Positions 58,501 to 64,000 of a DNA stretch of 64,000 nucleotides are shown here, piece by piece. Below the pieces are notes generated by a model. That model worked only from the letters and a program-made list of their open reading frames with translations. It was not told the DNA's origin and searched no databases. Position 1 is the stretch's first letter, and every line of letters starts with the position of its first letter. The stretch comes from Nautilus pompilius (taxonomy: Eukaryota; Mollusca; Cephalopoda; Nautilida; Nautilidae), in assembly GCA_018389105.1 (NCBI GenBank), contig JACATO010000122.1:387001-451000 (forward strand), given 5' to 3'. The translations under genes and the position numbers were made by a program.

Positions 58501-59729
58501 TTCTCTAGAGTGGGGAGTAGGCCAAATAGCTGAGGGAATGTTTGGATACGTAATTTTATGTCGGTTTTTTTTTCCAACTCCCGATGTGTTTACCATGCAG
58601 AAATAACAGTCAGTTAAATGATTGGTTGGTTCACGCCAAACCATCGGAACTCCAAAAGGTAGACTTTTACGTTTTCCTTTGGTCCAGTCTCGAAGCATTT
58701 CTTCACAATTGTGACACACAACATGAGGCGCCCATTGCTTGTCTTGGTCACCAAGATGAACTTCAAAATATGCCTTGTAAGCACGCTTGACAAAGGAGGA
58801 TACATTACGTTTTTGACGATTTAGTGTGTAGCATCCACATATGTAGCAGAAGGCATTAGGCTTGTTTCTGCAATGATTTCTCTTAATAGAAGTCATGTTT
58901 AAACTGAAACAAATGATAAATTATAATTTATTTATAAAAATACAAAAAGTTATAAATTTATATGGACATGAAAAAAATGCTTATATATGGTTTACGTAAG
59001 TTCACATTGTAAAATTTCACTAACCTCAAATTGCATGCAAACTAAAGCTTGTAGAGAAAAACTAATTTCAGATTTGAAATCAGCGCCTAAAGTTCTATCA
59101 AAATTTGTTAAAATATTCCATGCAACTGAAAATTATTTAAAATTTGTTCCCCTGTGTAATTATGGGACTTTTAGCACTGTATTAACAATCCAAATGCTAC
59201 TATGCATGTAGTTCAAAGATTCTGGGAAAAGAAGTTTCTTAAAAAATGAGACAGACCACCATGTTCTGCTTTCATATTATTCTCCAAGCTGAAGGAATTT
59301 AAACTAACTTAATTGCAAGTACCATGTATTTTCACTAAATGGATTATTTAATGATAGAGTTATTAACAAGTGGAAACACTGGCATACCAAGCTTTGACAA
59401 TTCTTGGCCAGAAATAATTCAATATAGCAGGGTCCACCAGGCGAAGGATGACTCTCAGCAACAGAAACATGACCAACAAAATCAATGCCAGATTCCAGAT
59501 AAGTGGGGAATCCAGGCTGGAAACCTAAGTTTGATGAGTGATTGAAAAAGTCTCCAAAATATTTATCTGAAATTTAAATAGCTATATCATTGAAAGCAAA
59601 CTCCAACCAACACAGTTCTTAAGTTGTTTCTTTGATAAACACAATAATTGTTTGTTTATTTCAGGTTCACCTGTATACTCGGTTTCAAGAACCAGGAAAT
59701 TCTGAATGGCAGCTTTGTTTCACTCACAG
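31575..59729 (+). CDS. Ankyrin-repeat protein fused to a GH20 hexosaminidase-like domain, partial (13 exons, continues past the window)
   Basis: Exons: 31575-31761, 36341-36420, 36526-36680, 37203-37333, 41837-41972, 46095-46216, 46570-46721, 48072-48237, 50104-50288, 51072-51182, 54237-54308, 55218-55268, 59665-59729. All phases agree (1613 nt, 537 codons plus two bases). Ankyrin repeats lie at about residues 45-62 (partial), 81-113, 165-195 and 198-228, with TPLHWAA and TPLHDAV signatures. A polar Ser/Asn-rich linker covers 255-321. Residues 322-475 fit a GH20b domain (LLWPQPCSIVQLDEKPF; SYRLIVKD; FAVSTLIQLCRLY). Residues 476-537 start the GH20 barrel: LPYRGVLLDVSQGRMPSMET, with the substrate Arg at 485, then LKINQVHLYTRFQ. 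No signal peptide is seen, so a cytosolic or nuclear protein is implied, unlike lysosomal or secreted GH20 enzymes. The catalytic Asp-Glu pair would lie in later exons. The start could instead be the Met codon at 31662. I do not recognise a named orthologue. Confidence 0.88.
31797..31808. repeat. Poly-C tract
   Basis: A C-run just inside intron 1 of the ankyrin-GH20 gene. A second C-run of about 14 bases is at 30619-30632, in the GLRX5 intron. Confidence 0.85.
31952..32140. repeat. Degenerate minisatellite, three copies
   Basis: Units of about 50, 77 and 62 bases begin at 31952, 32002 and 32079. Each starts GTCGGTTTG and contains CTTATCCTC or TTTATCCTC followed by RGGRTTTCC. Copies 2 and 3 also share a TGATTTAATG block. 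It lies just downstream of exon 1 of the ankyrin-GH20 gene, at the edge of the CpG-rich region. Confidence 0.8.
32141..36340 (+). other. Remainder of ankyrin-GH20 intron 1
   Basis: 4.2 kb, AT-rich, with short CA runs at about 32620 and 33563. A GC-richer block at 34800-35080 has abrupt edges and could be an old repeat, but I cannot classify it. No coding exon fits the phase between exons 1 and 2. Confidence 0.5.
37590..38510 (-). mobile_element. Degraded Tc1/mariner-like transposon in ankyrin-GH20 intron 4
   Basis: The - strand frame at 38501-38076 contains a stretch resembling the central Tc1 segment (MNIYIREVKKDDQHVMLFSR; AQYLDNSHGLVANIITKF). Lower coordinates give NGTTWHS...VNTIQTNQANF, which fits the DNAxxHxAxxV...N block. 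Several frameshifts are present. The subgroup is not resolved. Confidence 0.45.
38940..39730 (+). mobile_element. Degraded FLYWCH/MULE (Mutator-like) transposase relic
   Basis: Near 38960-39040 the + strand encodes KQQLSYNGYTHMEE, like a FLYWCH zinc-finger start. From 39447 it gives EHWFKDGTFDIVNFTQF, then QATYKKLLELKNL and MMTDFEFAAVKSLQELNIKD. This is the MULE transposase pattern (WxxDGTFxxxP...TYxxxFxxL...xxDFExAxxxA) with the first catalytic Asp in KDGTF. Stops and frameshifts make it a fossil. Confidence 0.65.
40940..41710 (+). mobile_element. Degraded Tc1/mariner-like transposase relic
   Basis: At 41395-41500 the + strand reads YLQDNVIEYLA, a stop, then PALNLDLTPVECFWNLIV. This is the Tc1 block QDN...WPAxSPDLxPIExxWxxL. 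It is followed by a tail compatible with the transposase C-terminus to about 41630. It ends about 130 bases before exon 5 of the ankyrin-GH20 gene. Confidence 0.6.
41973..43639 (+). other. Proximal part of ankyrin-GH20 intron 5
   Basis: No element recognised. - strand fragments between 42170 and 42870 look protein-like in places but match nothing I know. Confidence 0.4.
43640..44880 (+). mobile_element. Degraded pogo/Tigger-like transposon
   Basis: On the + strand FMDNATCHYIS (44346-44378) is the catalytic LDNxxxH block. SIIQPLYQDVTRSIKQHYKK plus QFLHKLV (44411-44487) is the pogo-family IQPxDQGxIxxxKxxYRxxLL. A 3' acidic tail (DAEIVSSLKDSVTKDDGY) follows at 44678-44869. Upstream pieces are broken by stops. 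Distinct from the Tigger copy at 14336-16185. Confidence 0.6.
44881..46094 (+). other. Distal part of ankyrin-GH20 intron 5
   Basis: 1.2 kb of AT-rich sequence with no recognised element. The frame at 45809-46018 shows no domain. Confidence 0.45.
46722..48071 (+). other. Ankyrin-GH20 intron 7
   Basis: AT-rich intron. Apart from the SINE-like repeat at 47283-47460, nothing is recognised. Confidence 0.5.
47283..47460 (+). repeat. tRNA-headed SINE-like repeat
   Basis: The head TGGTCCAGTAA fits the polymerase III A box at 9 of 11 positions. A GGTTGAGACTG string 28 bases on is a weak B box. The CTGCTGGACTGC portion resembles the head of the repeat at 55372, suggesting the same tRNA source. Confidence 0.4.
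48238..50103 (+). other. Ankyrin-GH20 intron 8
   Basis: 1.9 kb, very AT-rich. No coding, RNA or transposon signature seen. Confidence 0.5.
51243..51490 (-). repeat. tRNA-headed SINE-like repeat
   Basis: On the - strand TGGTGCAATTG (51477-51467) matches the A box at 10 of 11 positions, and GGTTCCACGAC follows at B-box distance. The tail on the - strand carries ACCCTCTAGA, also found in the tail of the repeat at 55372-55690. GC-rich against its surroundings. Confidence 0.5.
52573..53260 (-). mobile_element. Degraded piggyBac transposase relic
   Basis: The - strand frame at 53249-53061 gives MRGISFRKYLPGEPVNLGV, then VWKQSESISDYVHKFQIYS. This is the piggyBac core KGRxxxxQYxPxKPxKxGxKxWxxxDSxTGYxxxFxVYxG. 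Further on, frame fragments give CCGTLFGNLRTHVG, and 52758-52573 starts MNGLDEADHIFH, the piggyBac MGGVDxAD block with the last catalytic Asp region. Frameshifted and stop-ridden. It lies in ankyrin-GH20 intron 10. Confidence 0.72.
53261..54236 (+). other. Distal part of ankyrin-GH20 intron 10
   Basis: No recognisable feature. Confidence 0.5.
55372..55690 (+). repeat. tRNA-headed SINE-like repeat
   Basis: TAGTCTAGTGG at 55381-55391 is a perfect match to the A-box consensus TRGYNNARNGG. A weak GGTTGGGGGAT stands at the B-box place, and the 5' 70 bases can be read as a degraded tRNA. The body is unrelated and ends in a short (GACT)n tail (GACTGACTGACTT). It lies in ankyrin-GH20 intron 12. Confidence 0.55.
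55720..56130 (-). mobile_element. Degraded Tc1/mariner-like transposon, C-terminal half
   Basis: On the - strand, 55999 down to 55750 gives YPNSVMARKLLNMNPVEHMW, then ILCQEWAAILWTRIADLI and KGYTKKY. This is the Tc1 end WPxxSPDLNPIEHxW...EWxxIPxxxIxxLIxSM...GGxTxY. Stops are present. The 5' half may extend to about 56700. Confidence 0.62.
56847..59156 (-). mobile_element. CACTG-ended DNA transposon, 2.31 kb, CMC/Chapaev-like
   Basis: Left end CACTGGGGAACA (56847-56858) and right end, reverse-complemented from 59145-59156, CACAGGGGAACA (11 of 12). A second shared GTTGCAT follows inside each end. TAA stands on both outer sides (56844-56846 and 59157-59159), which fits a 3-bp target duplication. 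The element holds one long - strand frame and little else. CACT ends with a 3-bp duplication fit the CMC group (CACTA/Mirage/Chapaev), perhaps Chapaev3. That family name is my inference. Confidence 0.75.
57172..58896 (-). pseudogene. Transposase-like ORF of the CACTG-ended element, one in-frame UGA
   Basis: The frame runs from ATG at 58896 to a stop at 57172, 575 codons counting stop, with a single internal TGA at 57840-57838 and no frameshift. The codon lies after FPCFLCMWDS; CGA to TGA by CpG decay is the simplest cause. The N-terminus has paired cysteines (CYICGC; VVCHNC; CYFC) of zinc-finger type. An acidic Ser-rich linker follows at about residues 145-185. The C-terminal half holds WIICVDLKIVNFLLGQQKGF, KIKAGVFDGPQIRTL and DEQGERFHQDLKIMEERYQG. 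I recall similar multicopy uncharacterised proteins in arthropods and cnidarians. The transposase role is inferred from the flanking inverted repeats. Its near-intact state points to recent activity. Confidence 0.7.
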
Positions 59730-60349
59730 GTGAGATCTTCCCATCTTTGCTTTTCTTTATAGTTACAGAAAAAAAAATTCAGAGTGATAACACAGTTGAA
59801 TCTTGTCATTGTCTTTGTTTGTATTAAAGAACAAGTTAGTGATTTAAATAATATAATGAATTGTTTAAAACTAAAAGCAGAATTATAATAAAAAAAATTA
59901 CATAATTCTAATAAATATTATTATAAATACCAAAATGATGAAAATGCTGACTGGGTTAATTGCCACTGATATTGATGATACACACCAAAAGTTGGGATTA
60001 TCAAGGAATGGACTCAGAAGAACAAATCTTACTGCAAAATCCAGTAAGTGCTAGATTCCATAGTGTGAAGTTTTTTTAGGATAATCTGTTTTCACTGATC
60101 CTTGAACTACTAAGTTTTATTTTTCCTGGGTGCTGTGACTTCTTGACGTCGCTGTTTACACATTTGATGCTGAAAGCTTCTGACCTCATCTTTGATTATA
60201 TACCTTGGTGATAAAGGTGGCTTATTATTTATATTTGTGCTCTCCTTATTTTTCTGTCAAACCAAATCAGTTAATTAACTCTTTCCCTACTGATTTAATG
60301 GCCATGATGTGTCCAGATTAATTACTAAATGCCTCTTGTTTTGAGTTGT
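59730..60349 (+). other. Start of ankyrin-GH20 intron 13
   Basis: AT-rich intron sequence after the donor GTGAGA at 59730. Nothing else recognised. Confidence 0.5.
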
Positions 60350-60357
60350 GGCTACAC

Positions 60358-63010
60358 CAGTGGTCGGCAACCTGGGCGCTAGCGCCCACCATCGGGCGAC
60401 GAGCTTCGCTGGAGCAAATGGCGGAATTTGACTTGACCCATAACTTTTTAGTAATGGCAGAACTAGCCATGAAACCATCAAGACTAATCGACTATTTCAC
60501 TAAATTTAATACTGACTGTTGTGTTCGCCCAGAGGAAAGAGTGATTAGGAGAAAACCAGTGGACAGTATAGCGAGTGGAGGAAGTCTCTATTATCAAGGT
60601 GCGCACTGCTTAAAATGCAAGAGCGATATTGGGGATTAGTCTTACGTCATGCGAGAAACATGCAAGCCAAGAGACCGTTGACCTGCACTTCCCTTTCACG
60701 AGAGAGTGGCTTGTGCATAGTGAAAGCCAGTGAGATTGCGTGTCAGCGGTATGAAAAACAACAGGCTTACTGCATACAGAGTGACTCATCTTTTCCTTCC
60801 ATACATGTGCCCACCCGAACTAAAGTTGTAGCATATACAACTGCGATACGAGAAACGAAAGACGAAGAAAATTCGTGTTCTCACATCAGCTTTTACATCA
60901 TTCTGCATATACCCACAATTGACGAATATCTATTATTTTTTATAGTAGGCATAATGTCTAAAAAAGTTTGTCACCAGTACTCCCTCGATTATCTTGCATT
61001 GGGATTTATTCAATCACCGACTGATCCTCGTCTCCCAATGTGTCTTATTTGTAAGCAGACATTCTCAAATGAGGCTATGAAACCATCAAGACTGCGTGAC
61101 CATTTAACCAAAATTCAGAGTGACAAAAAAATGAAGCCATTTGAATATTTCAAGACCCTCAAGGAAGAATTCGGAAAAAGAAACACAATTATGACGATGT
61201 TTGCCAACAGCAACCAATCTGCTTTTAACTTCTGGTAGCATCATACAACATACAGTATCAGCACTGATTGCCAAAAGCAACAAACCGCATACTGTGGTGA
61301 GTGAGGTTTTGTCAACTATGATGCATAAAAATGCAAGTGATGTACTGAAACTCATTCCTTTAAGTGCCAAAACCATCAAAAGGTGGATTGATGAAATGGC
61401 AGATGACGTAAAAGGTCAGTTAATTGAAAAGCTTCATGAACGGAAATTTTCCATACAACTGGATGAATCTACTGTTGGTAATAGTGTCGCATTACTAATG
61501 GCATATGTGAGATATTTGGATAATGATGCATTTCAAGAGGAAATGCTTTTTGCCGAGAAACTGGAGACAGATACAAAGGGTGAGTCTATCTTTAATTGTC
61601 TCAATAAGTTTTTTACTGAAAACAATATTCTCTTTGATAACATTATTTCTTGTGCAACTGATGGAGCTCCCAATATGGTTGGTCCATATCGGGTCTTCAT
61701 ATCATATTTAAAAAAAGAAATTCCAAATGCCATTGCGATTCACTGCATAATTCATCGGCAACATCTCGTTGCAAAACACATAAGTCCAGACCTGCATCAG
61801 TCGCTCCAGATTGCAGTGAATATAATCAATAAGATCAAACGTTCAGCAAAATCTGATAGCATATTTCAACAACTGTGTGCTGAAAACGAGGAAGAATTTG
61901 ATAAATTACTCCTTCATACAGAAGTGTGATGGCTTTCCAAGGGCAACCGTCTCTGCCGACTTGTGGAATTATTTGACAGTGTACTAGAATTTCTTCAGAG
62001 TGAGAACTTAAAATCAATGGAAAATGATTTGAAAGGATCAAAAATGAACATTTTCTACATGACAGGTTTTTTCCAGATTTTTAATGACATTAATCTGCAG
62101 CTTCAGGGAAAGAATGTGACCCTTATTGATGCTAAACGTATCATTTCTTTTTCTAATGAGAAAATGCAACTTTATCGTCGCCATGTCCTACGCAAGGATT
62201 TGCATTATTTCCCACAACTGGCAGGTGTTGCAGAGGAATTATTAGACAGTGATTATGTGCATTTTGGTGAACATTTGAAATTTGTTTCAGATGACTTGGA
62301 ATCACAATTTGCAGACATCATTAACATAGATGTGCCTGACTGGATCTTTGATCCCTTCATTATTGATGTGGATCAGGTAATGGATTCAAGGTTAGTTGAA
62401 GACCTTCTCATGTTGCGACATGATACTAAAGCCAAAATGGCACAAACAAGGTTATAAAGTCATGTGAATAAACAAGGGCCTTGCTGCCAGATATCTGAAT
62501 TTGTGGTCGAAGGTTGAATTCCTGCTCCTCTCCTTTCCCACCTTGTATCTTGTTGAAATGGCGTTCTCCAGGGTGAATCATGTATTGACTAAATCACGAA
62601 ATTGCTTCAGTGTTATGGAAAGAGGAGACTTACGTCTCTCATTAAAAAAATTTTCTCCAAATGTTTTGGCTCTTGCTAAAAAACATCAAGCTCAGGGAAC
62701 ACACTGAGTAGCATCAGATTCTTGTGCTTAGTTTTTTCTAGTGTGTTATAATGTGTATGTTATAATCCACAAATAAATGGATATCCATAGAAAGGAAGGA
62801 GTTCTGTTTCTCTTGTATCTTCGTTCAGAGTTTGAGTAGTTAAAACTTTAATCATTAAACTTTAATGAATAATTAAACTTCTATTTAAACTGTAATAAAT
62901 ATCATTTAAATTTAATCCATTAATTCTAAAATTATTGTGAGTTTGGTGGGTGTTCCAACTTTACAATGTTTGAAAGTGGGTGATACATGAAAAAAGGTTG
63001 CCGAGCACTG
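60358..63010 (+). mobile_element. hAT transposon, 2.65 kb, with perfect 8-bp TSD
   Basis: Left TIR CAGTGGTCGGCAACCT (60358-60373) and right TIR, reverse-complemented from 62995-63010, CAGTGCTCGGCAACCT (15 of 16). The direct repeat GGCTACAC flanks it exactly (60350-60357 and 63011-63018). A perfect 14-bp palindrome GGGCGCTAGCGCCC follows the left TIR. The interior carries a broken hAT transposase on the + strand. Confidence 0.95.
60954..62707 (+). pseudogene. Broken ZBED5/FAM200-type hAT transposase
   Basis: Starts MSKKVCHQYSLDYLALGF, followed by a BED-finger-like segment (MCLICKQTFSNEAMKPSRL, then DHLTKIQ, where the final His is lost). A frameshift near 61230 moves the reading into a second frame with IPLSAKTIKRWIDEMADD, FSIQLDESTV (first catalytic Asp) and CATDGAPNMVG (second). 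An in-frame TGA at 61927 (HTEV-stop-WLSKGN, where the family has Arg) is again CGA to TGA. The frame continues to 62457. A second frameshift leads to the C-terminal dimerisation block FPTLYLVEMAFSRVNHVLTK at 62501-62707. Two shifts and a nonsense codon make it non-functional as it stands. Confidence 0.88.
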
Positions 63011-63018
63011 GGCTACAC

Positions 63019-64000
63019 TGAGCCTCTAATAGCTTTTCTATCATCACCAATCAACAGCTGTTAATCTCTGTGGCGACGACAGAGCTGGTGGGAACAGCTC
63101 GCAGGCACAAGTGGTAAATAGTAGAGCTGTTAAAATCATCTTGTAGTAGTGAATGAGTTGAACATATTTTGTGATTTTGGATTTCCAACCATAATGTCGG
63201 ATTGGAGACCACGTGTGTTTCCCATTCTGGGTGAAATCAGTCCAGAATTTTTACATTAGATTTGTGCATCGTGATAAAAGTGTTCTAAAATCAAAAAACA
63301 TTTTGGGACATCCTTTTGTTTGGGTTTATTCTTGATTGTTTTGTTTTTGTTGATCAGTTATTTTACCTGGATTTTAGCCTGGTTGCAGTTTTTTTACTTG
63401 ATTTCTGTAACTTTTGTTTGACTTTAATTTAGGAGATGTTGTGTATATGTTATTAGTTTGTTATAACAGTTGTATATCAGAATTTCATAATTAATAGACC
63501 TTATCTTTAATTTATCTGAGTATCTGTGTAATGTATTTTAGAGTTCTGTCATTAAAGCGGCTGGCCTGCTGCTTTATGATCATAGGTGAAACTTTGATCC
63601 ACAACATTGAGCTATTATTCTTTATTTATGGGTTTTGTGTAATTCTCTTTGCTTCTGTATAAAATTAGCCATTAATTTTAACTAGTTCTTTTTTGATTCT
63701 CTTTTTACAATTATTTCTTTAGGGTTTGCTTTTATTGATTTGGCTCTTTTTATGTTCCACATCCAAAAATACCGGAGGGTGTTCCTTGCCCTGTTCATGC
63801 TTTAAAAATATTTTGGAGACTTTTTCAGTCACTGATCAGACTTGGTTCTCCGTGTAAAACTAGGTTTCTGCCATGCCTACCTAGAACATGTCATCAATAA
63901 CGGCTCTTGTTGGCCACGTTTCTGTTGCTGAGTCATCCTTTGCCTGGTGGACCCAGTTATATTGAATTATTTCTGGCTAAGAATTGTCAAAGTTTGGTAT
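63019..64000 (+). other. Intron 13 of the ankyrin-GH20 gene, to the window end
   Basis: No further exon with the needed phase and GH20 similarity was found before the window ends, so the gene continues outside. No element recognised in this stretch. Confidence 0.45.

Larger units (their letters stand above)
48072..59729 (+). other. GH20b and GH20 exons 8 to 13 of the ankyrin-GH20 gene
   Basis: Exon 8 opens the GH20b fold with LWPQP. Exons 9-10 give the rest of GH20b, ending IRVPALQ. Exon 11 begins IDDCPSLPYRGVLLDVSQG, the counterpart of the canonical (I/L)xDxPxFxxRGxxLDxxR of GH20. Exons 12-13 give the first barrel helix and second strand (LSLLKINQVHLYTRFQEP). The strand sequence resembles the GH20 subgroup with QLYTEH rather than HWHLTDD, but the acidic residue is replaced by Arg (LYTR). 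Confidence 0.75.

Noticed and set aside
58352..58790. + strand frames inside the CACTG element
   Set aside because: Antisense shadows of the 575-codon - strand frame.
60615..60953. Upstream part of the frame before the hAT ATG
   Set aside because: No similarity to hAT proteins; the BED-finger protein starts well at 60954, so this is leader sequence.

Overview
The window is a stretch of an animal nuclear genome. It is AT-rich and gene-sparse, with GT-AG introns of 0.1 to 7 kb, CpG-rich 5' ends at three genes, microsatellites and a heavy load of cut-and-paste DNA transposons. The proteins resemble chordate ones but are clearly diverged from mammals (roughly half to two thirds identical by eye), so a non-mammalian, possibly early-branching, chordate is my best guess. 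I cannot name the species.

Three protein-coding genes are supported. (1) A DDHD1-type phosphatidic-acid-preferring phospholipase A1, + strand, 232-25924: 14 exons whose phases all agree and sum to 657 codons plus stop, with the lipase serine and all four DDHD metal-site residues present. (2) GLRX5, the mitochondrial monothiol glutaredoxin of iron-sulfur cluster assembly, - strand, two exons at 30308-30474 and 30966-31224, tail-to-tail with DDHD1. Its active site reads CGFT instead of the usual CGFS. (3) Head-to-head with GLRX5 across a CpG-rich interval of about 350 bp, a + strand gene from 31575 that runs off the window. Its 13 visible exons (537 codons) encode ankyrin repeats followed by a GH20b domain and the start of a GH20 hexosaminidase barrel, with no signal peptide. 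I do not recognise a named gene with this architecture, and it is the most interesting item here.

Nearly everything else is intronic or intergenic transposon debris. Two elements have well-defined ends: a 2.65-kb hAT (60358-63010, 16-bp TIRs, perfect 8-bp TSD) and a 2.31-kb CACTG-ended element (56847-59156, probable TAA TSD). The latter carries a 575-codon frame broken by one UGA and resembles the CMC/Chapaev group. A 294-bp hAT MITE (10123-10416) also has a perfect 8-bp TSD. Degraded relics include at least six Tc1/mariner-like copies, two pogo/Tigger-like copies, one FLYWCH/MULE and one piggyBac. There are four tRNA-headed SINE-like repeats, two related hairpin repeats in DDHD1 introns, a near-perfect 3 x 190-bp tandem array downstream of GLRX5, and a degenerate minisatellite after exon 1 of the ankyrin-GH20 gene. 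No convincing LINE, LTR element, tRNA, rRNA or CRISPR was seen.
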